This document shows positions 23,292 through 33,551 of a DNA stretch of 37,652 nucleotides, piece after piece; position 1 is the first letter of the stretch, and the number at the start of each line of letters is the position of its first letter. Location of the stretch: NCBI GenBank assembly GCA_021848325.1, contig JAJZUU010000025.1:1-37652 (forward strand), in the 5' to 3' direction. A program made the translations under genes and the position numbers. The notes beneath the pieces were generated by a model that saw only the letters and a program-made list of their open reading frames with translations, was not told the origin of the DNA and searched no databases. The stretch comes from Pseudomonadota bacterium. GTDB taxonomy: Bacteria > Pseudomonadota > Gammaproteobacteria > Burkholderiales > JAJZUU01.

Positions 23292-23738
23292 ATGATCTGG
23301 AAACCCAACGTCACCGTGGCCGCCGTGCTCGAACAAGACGGCAAGTTCCTGCTGGTGGAGGAGGAAACGGCGGACGGCATCCGTTTCAACCAGCCGGCGG
23401 GACACCTGGAACCCGACGAGTCCCTGCCCCAGGGCGCGGTGCGGGAGACCCTGGAGGAAAGCGGCTACAGCTTCCGCCCGGAATGGCTGGTGGGCATCTA
23501 CCGCTGGCGCCACCCGGAAAAAGACGTCACCTATCTTCGCTTCGCCTTTACCGGCCCGCTGACCGGCCACGACCCGGAGCGGCCGCTGGACAGCGGCATT
23601 CTCCGCGCCGCGTGGTTCAGCCTGGACGAAATCCGCGCCTGCTCGCCACGGCACCGCAGCCCCCTGGTCCTGCGCTGCGTGGAGGATTACCTGGCCGGCA
23701 GTCGCTATCCCCTGGACATCCTCACCCATTACGACTAA
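23292..23738 (+). CDS. nudJ: Nudix phosphatase NudJ
   Basis: The 148-residue Nudix hydrolase starts MIWKPNVTVAAVLEQDGKFL. Its Nudix box is at 37-59 (GHLEPDESLPQGAVRETLEE followed by SGY), containing the metal-binding RE...EE set. In E. coli NudJ hydrolyses thiamin pyrimidine pyrophosphate and nucleoside di- and triphosphates. The gene sits upstream of mnmA as in E. coli, here with one extra gene between them. It probably forms an operon with the exported protein gene and mnmA, the next start being two bases after its stop. Confidence 0.92.
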   Translation: MIWKPNVTVAAVLEQDGKFLLVEEETADGIRFNQPAGHLEPDESLPQGAVRETLEESGYSFRPEWLVGIYRWRHPEKDVTYLRFAFTGPLTGHDPERPLDSGILRAAWFSLDEIRACSPRHRSPLVLRCVEDYLAGSRYPLDILTHYD

Positions 23739-23740
23739 GC

Positions 23741-24307
23741 ATGGAGCCACCGTTTAAGACTACCGCCGCGGCGCTGTGCCTGCTGGGTCTGATATGGTGC
23801 GGCGGCGCCAGGGCCGCGGACCAGGTGACGATCTGCTACAACTACGACTGCGCGGTGCACGCCACGGTCACTTTCACCGATAGCCAGATGAAGCACATCA
23901 AGGAACTGTTCCGGGGCCTGCCCGACGCCGCCGCCGAGCGCGCTGCCATCGGCCGGGCCATCGGCCTGTTCGAGACCTTTGCTGGCGAGCAGACCCCCAC
24001 CTACCGGGACAAGGGGGGGGACGAAAACGACGACGGGGTGGACGGGCGCATGGACTGCATCGACCACGCCCACAACAGCACGGCCTATCTGCGCCTGCTG
24101 GAGCGGGACGGGTACCTGAGGTTCCACCGGGTGCTGGACCCAGTCGAGCGGGCGCCGTGGCTGGTGAACGTACACTGGGCGGCGCTGATCGAGGAGACCG
24201 CCAGCAAACGGGAGTATGTGGTGGATTCCTGGTTCTTCGACAACGGCCATCCGGCGGTGATTTTCGACCTGGACGACTGGAAACGGGGGGCGCGACCCCA
24301 TGCCTAG
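23741..24307 (+). CDS. Conserved-looking exported protein of unknown function, between nudJ and mnmA
   Basis: The 188-residue product starts at ATG 23741, two bases after nudJ, with a signal peptide ([20 protein letters not shown] then GGARA). The mature part has [19 protein letters not shown], a helical middle, and an acidic segment [20 protein letters not shown] that looks like a metal- or calcium-binding loop. [20 protein letters not shown] and [20 protein letters not shown] follow. Cysteines in the CYNYDC and MDCIDH contexts could form disulfides. No known family comes to mind. It overlaps mnmA by eight bases, so it is translationally coupled to a tRNA thiolase, an odd partner for an exported protein. 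Confidence 0.8.
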   Translation: MEPPFKTTAAALCLLGLIWCGGARAADQVTICYNYDCAVHATVTFTDSQMKHIKELFRGLPDAAAERAAIGRAIGLFETFAGEQTPTYRDKGGDENDDGVDGRMDCIDHAHNSTAYLRLLERDGYLRFHRVLDPVERAPWLVNVHWAALIEETASKREYVVDSWFFDNGHPAVIFDLDDWKRGARPHA

Positions 24308-25361
24308 GCAGCGCATCGTGGTCGGGATGTCGGGCGGGGTGGATTCGTCCGTGGCCGTACTTCTGCTGCAGCGGCAGGGCCACGAAGTGATCGGCCTGTT
24401 CATGAAGAACTGGGAGGACGAGGCCGACGAGCACTGCCCGGCCAAGCAGGACTTCCTGGACGTCCTGGCGGTGGCGGACAAGCTGGGGATCGAGGTCGAG
24501 GCGGTGAATTTCGCCCGGGAATACCGGGAACGGGTGTTCAGCTATTTTCTGGAGGAACACCGCAGCGGGCGCACCCCCAACCCGGACGTGCTGTGCAACG
24601 CAGAGATCAAGTTCAAGGCCTTCCTGGACCACGCCCTGGGCCTGGGGGCCGACCGCATCGCCACCGGCCACTACGCCCGCCTGCGGGAAAGGGACGGGCT
24701 GTTCCAGTTGCTCAAGGCGGAAGACGGCACCAAGGACCAGAGCTATTTCCTCTACCGCCTCAACCAGGCGCAGTTGTCCAAGACCCTGTTCCCACTGGGC
24801 GGCCTCTACAAGCGGGAGGTCCGCGCCATCGCCCGGGAGGCCGGCCTGCCCAATTTCGGCAAGAAGGACAGCACCGGCATCTGCTTCATCGGCGAGCGGC
24901 CGTTCCGCGAGTTCCTGAGCCGCTACCTGCCGAAGCAGCCGGGGGAAATGCGCACCCCGGAAGGCAGGACGGTGGGGCGCCACCAGGGCCTGATGTATTA
25001 CACCATCGGGCAGCGGCACGGCCTGGGGATAGGAGGCCAGGGCGAGCCCTGGTTCGTGGCCGGCAAGGATATGGAACACAACGTGCTGCGGGTGGTGCAG
25101 GGCCACCACCATCCCCTGCTCTACCGGGACCGGCTCACGGCGCGGGACCTAAGCTGGATCGGCGGGGCCGCGCCCCGGGCCCGCTGGGTGTACGGCGCCA
25201 AGACCCGCTACCGGCAGGCGGACGCACCGTGCTGCATCTCGAGCCTGGACCGGGACGGCTGCCACGTCGAGTTCGCCCAGCCCCAGTGGGCGGTGACGCC
25301 GGGGCAGTCGGTAGTGCTGTACGAAAGCGAGGTCTGCCTGGGGGGCGGAATCATCCAGTGA
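24300..25361 (+). CDS. mnmA: tRNA-specific 2-thiouridylase MnmA
   Basis: This 353-residue cytoplasmic enzyme makes 2-thiouridine at wobble position 34 of tRNA for Lys, Glu and Gln. It has the ATP-pyrophosphatase loop [12 protein letters not shown] (9-20). The catalytic cysteine pair is C99 ([13 protein letters not shown]) and C195 ([13 protein letters not shown]). Other motifs are [12 protein letters not shown] and the C-terminal barrel with [18 protein letters not shown]. Sulfur comes from a persulfide relay (TusE in E. coli), none of which is in view. It overlaps the upstream exported-protein gene. Length is normal. In E. coli hflD and purB follow, whereas here a GST and acnB intervene and hflD is absent. 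Confidence 0.97.
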   Translation: MPRQRIVVGMSGGVDSSVAVLLLQRQGHEVIGLFMKNWEDEADEHCPAKQDFLDVLAVADKLGIEVEAVNFAREYRERVFSYFLEEHRSGRTPNPDVLCNAEIKFKAFLDHALGLGADRIATGHYARLRERDGLFQLLKAEDGTKDQSYFLYRLNQAQLSKTLFPLGGLYKREVRAIAREAGLPNFGKKDSTGICFIGERPFREFLSRYLPKQPGEMRTPEGRTVGRHQGLMYYTIGQRHGLGIGGQGEPWFVAGKDMEHNVLRVVQGHHHPLLYRDRLTARDLSWIGGAAPRARWVYGAKTRYRQADAPCCISSLDRDGCHVEFAQPQWAVTPGQSVVLYESEVCLGGGIIQ

Positions 25362-25370
25362 GCGGCGGGA

Positions 25371-25979
25371 TCAACCCTGGGGCACGGTGTCCTTGAACGA
25401 CTGCCGGGAACCCAGCTTGTCGGCCAGCTTGGCCAGGTTGGGGTGGGCGCGGCGCCATTCGATGGTGGGGAAGCGCAGCTCCAGGTAGCCCAGGGCGCAG
25501 CCCACGGCGACGTCCCCCAGGCTGTAGAATTCCCCTACGGTCCAGTTCCTCTCGCCCAGTTCCTCGGACATGGCCTCCAGGCCACGGAATATCTTCTGTT
25601 CCTGGCGCACGATCCATTCGGCGCTCTGCTGCGCCTCCGGGCGTTTCCTTTCCAGAAAGACCGCGGCGGCGGCATCGCACACCCCGTCCGCCAGGGCTTC
25701 CCAGCGTTTCACCTGAACCCGCTGGCGCGAGTCCTCCGGGATCAGGCGGGTGACCGGAGTGAGGGTATCCAGGTATTCCGCGATGACCCGGGAATCGAAC
25801 AGGGTACCCCCATCGTCCATCACCAGCACCGGCACCTTGCCCAGGGGATTGAACTCCGGGACGTGGCTGTCGGCATTCCATGGCACATCCAGCACCATCT
25901 CGTACTCGATGCGTTTTTCCGCAAACACGATGCGCACCTTGCGCACATAAGGACTGGTAAGCGAGGCGATCAGTTTCAT
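25371..25979 (-). CDS. Glutathione S-transferase-like protein
   Basis: The 202-residue protein has an N-terminal thioredoxin-like domain: MKLIASLTSPYVRKVRIVFA, the cis-Pro element GKVPVLVMDDGG, and the glutathione-binding LFDSRVIAEYLD. An all-helical C-terminal domain includes WTVGEFYSLGDVAVGCALGYLELR. The SPYVRKVRI start places it near YibF-type bacterial GSTs. Substrate unknown. The chosen start (25979) matches family beginnings, since a longer frame adds 18 atypical residues. It is convergent with mnmA and precedes no clear operon partner. Confidence 0.9.
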   Translation of the reverse strand: MKLIASLTSPYVRKVRIVFAEKRIEYEMVLDVPWNADSHVPEFNPLGKVPVLVMDDGGTLFDSRVIAEYLDTLTPVTRLIPEDSRQRVQVKRWEALADGVCDAAAAVFLERKRPEAQQSAEWIVRQEQKIFRGLEAMSEELGERNWTVGEFYSLGDVAVGCALGYLELRFPTIEWRRAHPNLAKLADKLGSRQSFKDTVPQG

Positions 25980-26055
25980 GCTTCTTCCAAGAACAAACGG
26001 CGAAAAATCAACTGGCAAGCGGGGCGCCGCCATTGCCTTCTCCCTACGGCGCCCG

Positions 26056-28623
26056 TCATCCGGCTCGGGCCTGGGCCACCGGGATCACCTTGCCGGGACG
26101 GGCATAGGCCGCCATCTGGTCGAAACTCAGATAGCGGTAGATATTATCCGCCAGGGGCGCGATCTTGTCCTGGACCATGGCCAGGTATTCCTCCATGTCC
26201 GGAATCCTCCCCAGGCGGGCGCATACCGCGGCCAGCTCGGCGGAGCCCAGGTAAACGCGGGCGTTCTTGCCCATGCGGTTGTCGAAGTTGCGGGTGCTGG
26301 TGGAAAACACCGTGGCGCTGTCCGCCACCCGCGCCTGGTTGCCCATGCACAGCGAGCACCCCGGCACCTCGGTGCGTGCCCCCGCCCGGCCGAATACCGA
26401 GTATACCCCTTCCTCCCGCAACTGTACCTCGTCCATGCGGGTGGGCGGGGCGATCCACAGCCGGGTGGGGAGCATGCCGGCGTCCTCCAGGACTTTCGCC
26501 GCCGCACGGTAATGTCCGATATTGGTCATGCAACTGCCGATGAATACCTCGTCTATCCGGTCGCCCGCCACCTGGGACAGGGGTTTCACGTCGTCCGGGT
26601 CGTTGGGGCAGGCCAGCACGGGTTCCTTGACCTGGTCCAGGTCGATCTCCAGCACGTAGGCGTATTCCGCGTCGGCATCCGGCTTCAGCAATTCCGGCCG
26701 GGCCAGCCAGGCGCGCATCTGGTCGACGCGACGCCGCAGGGTGCGGCTGTCCTGGTAGCCCTGGTCGATCAGATTCTCCAGCAACGCCACGTTGGAATTC
26801 AGGTACTCAACGATCGGCCCTCGGTTGAGCCGCACCGTGCACCCGTTGGCGGAGCGCTCCGCCGAGGCATCGGCGAACTCGAAGGCCTGCTCCACTTTCA
26901 GGTCCGGCAACCCTTCTATCTCCATGATGCGCCCGGAGAACACATTCTTCTTTCCCTGCTTGCCGGTGGTGAGCTGGCCCGCCTGCATGGCGGCGTAGGG
27001 AATGGCGTTGACCAGGTCGCGCAGGGTGATGCCGGGCTGCATCCGGCCCTTGAAGCGCACCAGGACGGACTCCGGCATATCCAGCGGCATCACCCCCATG
27101 GCGGCGGCGAAGGCCACCAGGCCGGAACCGGCGGGAAAGGAAATGCCCATCGGAAAGCGGGTGTGGGAGTCGCCGCCGGTACCCACGGTGTCCGGCAGCA
27201 ACATGCGGTTGAGCCAGGAATGGATGATGCCGTCCCCCGGCCTCAGGGCCACCCCGCCCCGGGAGGAGAAGAAGCCCGGCAGTTCGTGCTGCAGCTTGAT
27301 GTCCACCGGCTTGGGATAGGCGGCGGTGTGGCAGAAGCTCTGCATCACCAGGTCGGCGGAGAAGCCCAGGCAGGCCAGTTCCTTCAGCTCGTCCCGGGTC
27401 ATGGCGCCGGTGGTGTCCTGGGAGCCCACGGTGGCCATCCTCGGCTCGCAGTAGGTACCGGGGCGCACCCCCGCCACGCCGCAGGCGCGCCCCACCATCT
27501 TTTGCGCCAGGGTGTAGCCCTTGCCGCTTTCCCTGGGCGGCAACGGCTTGATGAATAGACCGGAGGGCGCCAGCCCCAGCGCCTCCCGCGCCCTGCCGGT
27601 AAGACCCCGGCCGATGATCAGGGGGATGCGCCCGCCGGCCCGCACCTCGTCCGGCAGGGTCACTGGCTCCAGTTTGAAGCGGCTTATCACCTTGCCGGCG
27701 GCGTCGCGGATCTCGCCCTGGTGAGGCAGAATGGTGATCACGTCGCCGCTGTTCAGCGCCGACACGTCGCACTGGATCGGCAGCGCCCCGGAGTCCTCGG
27801 CGGTGTTGAAGAAGATGGGGGCGATCTTGCCGCCCAGCACGATGCCCCCCGTGCGCTTGTTGGGGACATGGGGAATGTCCTGCCCCATGTGCCATTGCAC
27901 CGAGTTGATGGCGGACTTGCGGGAAGACCCGGTGCCCACCACGTCGCCCACGTAGGCCAGCGGCAGTCCCTTTTCCTTGAGCCGTTCGATGGCGGCGGAC
28001 GCCTCCGGCATCTTGTTGACCAGCATCGCCTTGGCGTGCAGCGGGATATCCGGGCGCGACCAGGCCTCCTGGGCGGGGGACAGGTCGTCGGTGTTAGTCT
28101 CGCCCGGCACCTTGAACACCACCGCCTGCAGGCTTTCCGGCAGCGCCGGACGGGAGCTGAACCATTCCGCTTCGGCCCAGGACTGGAGCAGTTCTCGGGC
28201 ATGGACGTTGCCCGCCCGCATCCTGTCCACCACGTCGTGGAAGGCGTCGAACAGCAGGATGGTACGGGACAGGGCCTGGACCGCATCCGGGGCGAGGGGG
28301 CCGTCCAGCAGTTCGATCAAAGTACCCACGTTATAGCCACCCAGCATGGTCCCCAGCAGTTCCACCGCGTGCTGGCGGCAAACCAGGGGGGACTCGACGT
28401 TCCCTTTGGCGACATCCGCCAGGAACCCCGCCTTGACGTAGGCCGCCTGGTCCACCCCGGCGGGGACGCGCTGTTCCAGCAACTCCAGCAACAGGTCTTC
28501 CTTCCCGGCGGGGGGGGCCTTGAGCAGTTCCACCAGGGCGGCGGTCTGCCGGGCATCCAGGGGGAGCGGCGGCAGTCCCTGGGCGGCCCGCTCGGCGGCG
28601 TGCTCACGGTAGGCGTTCAGCAT
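26056..28623 (-). CDS. acnB: Aconitate hydratase B
   Basis: This 855-residue [4Fe-4S] enzyme converts citrate to isocitrate through cis-aconitate. It starts [20 protein letters not shown], like E. coli AcnB, with the N-terminal HEAT-like domain (1-160). The swivelling domain 4 comes early, as is typical of AcnB ([20 protein letters not shown]). The iron-sulfur ligand region [10 protein letters not shown] and [11 protein letters not shown] lies near the C-terminus. It is encoded 5 kb from icd, the next TCA step, but is not in one operon. The ribosome-binding site is weak (GAGAA). Confidence 0.97.
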   Translation of the reverse strand: MLNAYREHAAERAAQGLPPLPLDARQTAALVELLKAPPAGKEDLLLELLEQRVPAGVDQAAYVKAGFLADVAKGNVESPLVCRQHAVELLGTMLGGYNVGTLIELLDGPLAPDAVQALSRTILLFDAFHDVVDRMRAGNVHARELLQSWAEAEWFSSRPALPESLQAVVFKVPGETNTDDLSPAQEAWSRPDIPLHAKAMLVNKMPEASAAIERLKEKGLPLAYVGDVVGTGSSRKSAINSVQWHMGQDIPHVPNKRTGGIVLGGKIAPIFFNTAEDSGALPIQCDVSALNSGDVITILPHQGEIRDAAGKVISRFKLEPVTLPDEVRAGGRIPLIIGRGLTGRAREALGLAPSGLFIKPLPPRESGKGYTLAQKMVGRACGVAGVRPGTYCEPRMATVGSQDTTGAMTRDELKELACLGFSADLVMQSFCHTAAYPKPVDIKLQHELPGFFSSRGGVALRPGDGIIHSWLNRMLLPDTVGTGGDSHTRFPMGISFPAGSGLVAFAAAMGVMPLDMPESVLVRFKGRMQPGITLRDLVNAIPYAAMQAGQLTTGKQGKKNVFSGRIMEIEGLPDLKVEQAFEFADASAERSANGCTVRLNRGPIVEYLNSNVALLENLIDQGYQDSRTLRRRVDQMRAWLARPELLKPDADAEYAYVLEIDLDQVKEPVLACPNDPDDVKPLSQVAGDRIDEVFIGSCMTNIGHYRAAAKVLEDAGMLPTRLWIAPPTRMDEVQLREEGVYSVFGRAGARTEVPGCSLCMGNQARVADSATVFSTSTRNFDNRMGKNARVYLGSAELAAVCARLGRIPDMEEYLAMVQDKIAPLADNIYRYLSFDQMAAYARPGKVIPVAQARAG

Positions 28624-28767
28624 GGCTATTGTTCTCGTAGATCAAAGGCGAGAGATTATAGCACCCGGCGCCCCTGCGGTAGAACTGCCCGCGCCGGCGC
28701 ACCCTCGAAGGGCGCCGGGACGCCTTCCGAGGATATGGTAAAATGGCCGCATTTTTCGGAACCGTGA

Positions 28768-30141
<1,374 letters not shown>

Positions 30142-30142
30142 A

Positions 30143-30172
30143 TTTACTTGAAGCGGCGTCCGTTGCTAGAAT
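30143..30172 (+). promoter_or_regulatory. Candidate promoter of cnoX
   Basis: TTTACT (30143-30148) and TAGAAT (30167-30172) are 18 bases apart, between the purB stop and the cnoX start. The match is moderate. Confidence 0.4.
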
Positions 30173-30207
30173 ATTAGCGGTTGGTGATATGTTAGCGAGG
30201 TGAACCC

Positions 30208-31065
30208 ATGTCTGCATTTTCGTTCGACGTCGGCGCGGAAAATTTTCAGCAGGTGGTCATCGAGGGCTCCAAGGCGGCCCCGGTGATCGTGGATTTCTGG
30301 GCCGAATGGTGCGGCCCCTGCCGCGCCCTGAAACCCATTCTTGAGAAGCTCGCCGCCGAATACCAGGGCAAGTTCGTGCTGGCCAAGGTCAACTCCGACG
30401 AGAACCAGCCCCTGGCGGCCCAGTACGGGGTGCGCGGCATCCCCAACGTCAAGGCCTTCGTCGACGGGCAACTGGTGGACGAATTCTCCGGGGCCCTGCC
30501 GGAAGGCGCGGTGCGGGAATTCATAGACCGGCTGGTGCCGTCCCCGGGGGACGAACTGCGGGTGCAGGCCATGGAATGGCACCGCGACGGGGACCTCAAG
30601 AAGGCCCTGGAACTCCTCGGCCGGGCCTCGGAGGTCGATCCCGGCAACGAGCGGGTGCGCATCGACACCGCCGAGGTGCTGCTGGATGGCGGCCAGGCGG
30701 ACGAGGCCGGGCGTCTGCTGGGCACTCTGAGTCCGGCCACCCTGGGCGAGGCCCGGGTGGCCCAGTTGCTCGCCCGGGCGGAATTCGCCGCCAAGGGCCG
30801 GGGCCTGGCCGACGCGGCCGCCCTGGAGGAGAGGATCGGGGCGAACGAAGGCGACCTGGAGGCGCGGCTGCAACTGGCCACGCTGCTGGCGGCCCAGCAG
30901 CGCTACCAGCCGGCGCTGGACCAGTTGCTGGAGATCATCCGGCGCGACCGTGGCTTCGGCGACGACATCGGGCGCAAGACCCTCCTTTCGGTGTTCGACC
31001 TGATGGGCGGCCAGGGGGAACTGGTGGCCAAGTACCGGAGGCTGCTGGCCAGCGCACTGCACTGA
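30208..31065 (+). CDS. cnoX: CnoX/YbbN-type chaperedoxin (thioredoxin domain plus TPR)
   Basis: The 285-residue protein has an N-terminal thioredoxin domain with an active WCGPC motif (C35, C38) and the cis-Pro segment VRGIPNVKAFVDG. A TPR region from about 120 (AMEWHRDGDLKKALELLGRA, RLLGTLSP) and the C-terminal IGRKTLLSVFDLMGGQGELV follow. E. coli CnoX, which lacks the CxxC, protects proteins from overoxidation and hands them to GroEL and DnaK. Homologues with CGPC are redox active. AGGTGA precedes ATG 30208. A GAF-domain gene follows on the same strand. Confidence 0.92.
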   Translation: MSAFSFDVGAENFQQVVIEGSKAAPVIVDFWAEWCGPCRALKPILEKLAAEYQGKFVLAKVNSDENQPLAAQYGVRGIPNVKAFVDGQLVDEFSGALPEGAVREFIDRLVPSPGDELRVQAMEWHRDGDLKKALELLGRASEVDPGNERVRIDTAEVLLDGGQADEAGRLLGTLSPATLGEARVAQLLARAEFAAKGRGLADAAALEERIGANEGDLEARLQLATLLAAQQRYQPALDQLLEIIRRDRGFGDDIGRKTLLSVFDLMGGQGELVAKYRRLLASALH

Positions 31066-31155
31066 AACGGCTTGTTCGGCCCCAATAATCCAATCCGCAT
31101 ACCCCGCGAACAGCCCCCCTGTCCGCACCCGCTTCCGCACAAGTGGAGAAAGCCC

Positions 31156-31908
31156 ATGGGCGATGCCGACAACCTTCTGGCCAGACTGCAGGACCTGTGC
31201 GGCCTTCCCCAGTCTCAGGGCAGCCTGGACCAGGACCTCTATCAGATCGCGGCCCAGGCGGCCAAGATCCTGCACGCCGACAATTGCTCCGTCATGCTGT
31301 TGAACGAGGGGGAATTCGAGGAGCTGCGCCTTCGGGTGTGCGCCAGTTTCGGCCCCCTCCCGCCCAAGGCGTTCCAGCAGGAGGTGAGCAAGGGAGAGGG
31401 GATTTCCGGCCACGTGCTCGCCAGCGGCAAGTCGCTGCTGGTGGAGGACATCGAGAAATCCCCATTCGCCAAGGCGGCGCGGCGCCCCGACGACCCGCGC
31501 AAGAGCATGATCGCCTCCCCCCTCACGATCAACGGCAACATCATCGGCGTGATCAACGTGAGCGGGCCCAAGCGCCGAGAGCGCTTCACCCTGGACGACC
31601 TCAACCTGCTGGATATCGTGGCCCTGTTCGCGGGCAAGTCGATTCAGGTGATCCAGTTGCAGAATGTGCTGAATTCGCGCTTCGCCCAGATTGCCCTGGC
31701 CCAGGGCGCGGACCAGACCCTCGGCCAGGTGGTGGTGGGGGCGGCCCATAATCCGGACAAACTCGCCAAGATCCTGGCGAAATCCTTCTACCGGGAGATG
31801 ACCAAGGCGGGGTTCGGCTCCAACCAGATCATCGGCGCCGCCTCGGAGATCATCTCGGAACTCAGCAAGGGCCTGCAGAAGCACCGCAAGCGGCTGGATC
31901 GCCGTTAG
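31156..31908 (+). CDS. GAF-domain protein
   Basis: The 250-residue cytoplasmic protein begins at ATG 31156 with GGAGAA upstream (MGDADNLLARLQDLCGLPQS). The open frame upstream of this has no family look. A GAF domain spans about 25-180: ILHADNCSVMLLNEGEFEEL, GEGISGHVLASGKSLLVEDI, IASPLTINGNIIGVINVSGP and FTLDDLNLLDIVALFAGKSI. The last 70 residues are helical. No kinase, GGDEF or helix-turn-helix domain is attached, so it may sense a ligand or redox state for a partner protein. Its stop overlaps the convergent dedA gene by four bases. Confidence 0.85.
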   Translation: MGDADNLLARLQDLCGLPQSQGSLDQDLYQIAAQAAKILHADNCSVMLLNEGEFEELRLRVCASFGPLPPKAFQQEVSKGEGISGHVLASGKSLLVEDIEKSPFAKAARRPDDPRKSMIASPLTINGNIIGVINVSGPKRRERFTLDDLNLLDIVALFAGKSIQVIQLQNVLNSRFAQIALAQGADQTLGQVVVGAAHNPDKLAKILAKSFYREMTKAGFGSNQIIGAASEIISELSKGLQKHRKRLDRR

Positions 31909-32540
31909 CGGGCGCGATGCCGCAGATACTGGACCATCCCCGGCATCACCGAAAGCACGATGATGGCGAGAATGACCAGGGTCAGGTTCTGCTTGACCAG
32001 GGGCAGATTGCCGAACTGATAACCGGCCAGCACGAACGCCCCCACCCACAGCACCCCGCCCGCGACGTTGAAGGCAAGGAAGCGCGGATAGGCCATGCGC
32101 CCGATGCCGGCCACGAACGGCGCGAAGGTGCGAATGATGGGAATGAAGCGGGCGATGATGACGGTCTTGCCGCCGTGCCGCTCATAGAAGCGATGGGTGC
32201 GCTCCAGGTACTCCCGCTTGAAGAAGCGGGCCTCCGGGGCGCAAAATACCCGCGGCCCGACCCGGCTGCCGATCCAGTAGTTGACGGAATCCCCGAGCAC
32301 CGCGGCGACGGCGAGGAGGGCGAACAGCCAGCCCGCGTCCATCCCCCCGGCGGCGGCCAGGGTGCCGGCCACGAACAGCAGCGAATCCCCCGGCAGGAAG
32401 GGGGTGACCACCAGGCCGGTCTCGCAGAACACGATGACGAACAGGATGCCGTACACCCAGGCCCCGTAGTTCTGGACCACCCAGGCCAGGTGCCGGTCCA
32501 CGTGCAGCAGCAGGTCGATGAGATAGCCGATCAGTTCCAA
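31905..32540 (-). CDS. DedA-family membrane protein
   Basis: The 211-residue inner-membrane protein has the DedA/VTT motifs: FCETGLVVTPFLPGDSLLFV, GDSVNYWIGSRVGP, and GGKTVIIARFIPIIRTFAPF followed by VAGIGRM. The last contains the conserved Arg residues and the G-x-x-x-M. Family members help recycle undecaprenyl phosphate or other lipid carriers and maintain membrane potential. Closest in pattern to the E. coli DedA/YqjA group. It shares the strand of secF but is separated from it by 43 bases. Confidence 0.92.
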   Translation of the reverse strand: MELIGYLIDLLLHVDRHLAWVVQNYGAWVYGILFVIVFCETGLVVTPFLPGDSLLFVAGTLAAAGGMDAGWLFALLAVAAVLGDSVNYWIGSRVGPRVFCAPEARFFKREYLERTHRFYERHGGKTVIIARFIPIIRTFAPFVAGIGRMAYPRFLAFNVAGGVLWVGAFVLAGYQFGNLPLVKQNLTLVILAIIVLSVMPGMVQYLRHRAR

Positions 32541-32583
32541 GGTCTCGCCCTTTTCGTCCCGGGCTACGCCGCCGGCGGCGACG

Positions 32584-33513
32584 TCACGGGGCGCTCTCCG
32601 CCGGCTTCTTCTCGGCCCGCGCGAAATCCTCGCGGGAGATGCCCAGCCACATCACGATGGGGCTGGCAACCAGCACCGAGGAATAGGTGCCCACCACGAT
32701 GCCGATGGTCAGGGCCAGGGCAAAGTAGAACAGGATCTCCCCGCCCAGGAACAGCATGGAAAACACCATCAACTGGGTGGTGACGTGGGTCATAATGGTG
32801 CGCGACAGGGTGCGGGTGATGGCGTTGTCGATGACTTCCGGCACCGAGCCCTTGCGCATCTTGCGGAAATTTTCCCGGATCCGGTCGTACACCACCACCG
32901 TGTCGTTCACCGAATAGCCCAGGATGGCCAGTACGGCGGCCAGCACGGTAAGCGTAAACTCCCAGTGGAAAAAGGCGAACAGTCCGAGGATGATCACCAC
33001 GTCGTGGGCGGTGGCGACGATAGCCCCCACCGCGAAGCGCCATTCAAAGCGGATCGCCAGATACAGCATGATGCCGATGGACACCACCAGCAGGGCCAGC
33101 GCACCGTTGTTGAACAGCTCCTGCCCCACCTGCGGCCCGACGAATTCCACCCGCCGCAAATGGACGCCGCTGTCGGATGCGCGCAGCACGGCAAGCACCT
33201 GGTCGCTCACCTTGGCGCTGCTCACCCCCGCGCGCACCGGCAGCCGCAGCAGAACGTCCTGGGCCGTCCCGAAGACCTGCACCGTGGCATCCGTGTAGTG
33301 CGATTTCTCCAGGGTGGCGCGGACTTGGTGCACATCGGCGGCATGAGTGTAATGGAGTTCCATGACGGTGCCGCCGGTAAAATCCACCCCCAGGTTGAGG
33401 CCCTTCACCACCAGAAAGAATACCGCGGCGATGAAGGTCAGCGCGGACACCACTGACGTCACCCTGGCGTAGCGCATGAACGGGATGTCGTGCTTGATCC
33501 TGAAAAATTCCAT
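32584..33513 (-). CDS. secF: Protein translocase subunit SecF
   Basis: This 309-residue inner-membrane subunit of SecDF uses the proton gradient to pull secreted proteins through SecYEG. It shows the SecF start MEFFRIKHDIPFMRYARVTS, the VDFTGGTVMELHY motif after helix 1, and a periplasmic domain. The conserved NGALALLVVSIGIMLYLAIR and GYSVNDTVVVYDRIRENFRK segments and VVGTYSSVLVASPIVMWLG at the end follow. It follows secD by 38 bases in the tgt-yajC-secD-secF operon. Length is normal. Confidence 0.97.
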   Translation of the reverse strand: MEFFRIKHDIPFMRYARVTSVVSALTFIAAVFFLVVKGLNLGVDFTGGTVMELHYTHAADVHQVRATLEKSHYTDATVQVFGTAQDVLLRLPVRAGVSSAKVSDQVLAVLRASDSGVHLRRVEFVGPQVGQELFNNGALALLVVSIGIMLYLAIRFEWRFAVGAIVATAHDVVIILGLFAFFHWEFTLTVLAAVLAILGYSVNDTVVVYDRIRENFRKMRKGSVPEVIDNAITRTLSRTIMTHVTTQLMVFSMLFLGGEILFYFALALTIGIVVGTYSSVLVASPIVMWLGISREDFARAEKKPAESAP

Positions 33514-33551
33514 AATGCCTTTCCTGGTTGATGCCGTTCAGACGGGCGTGA

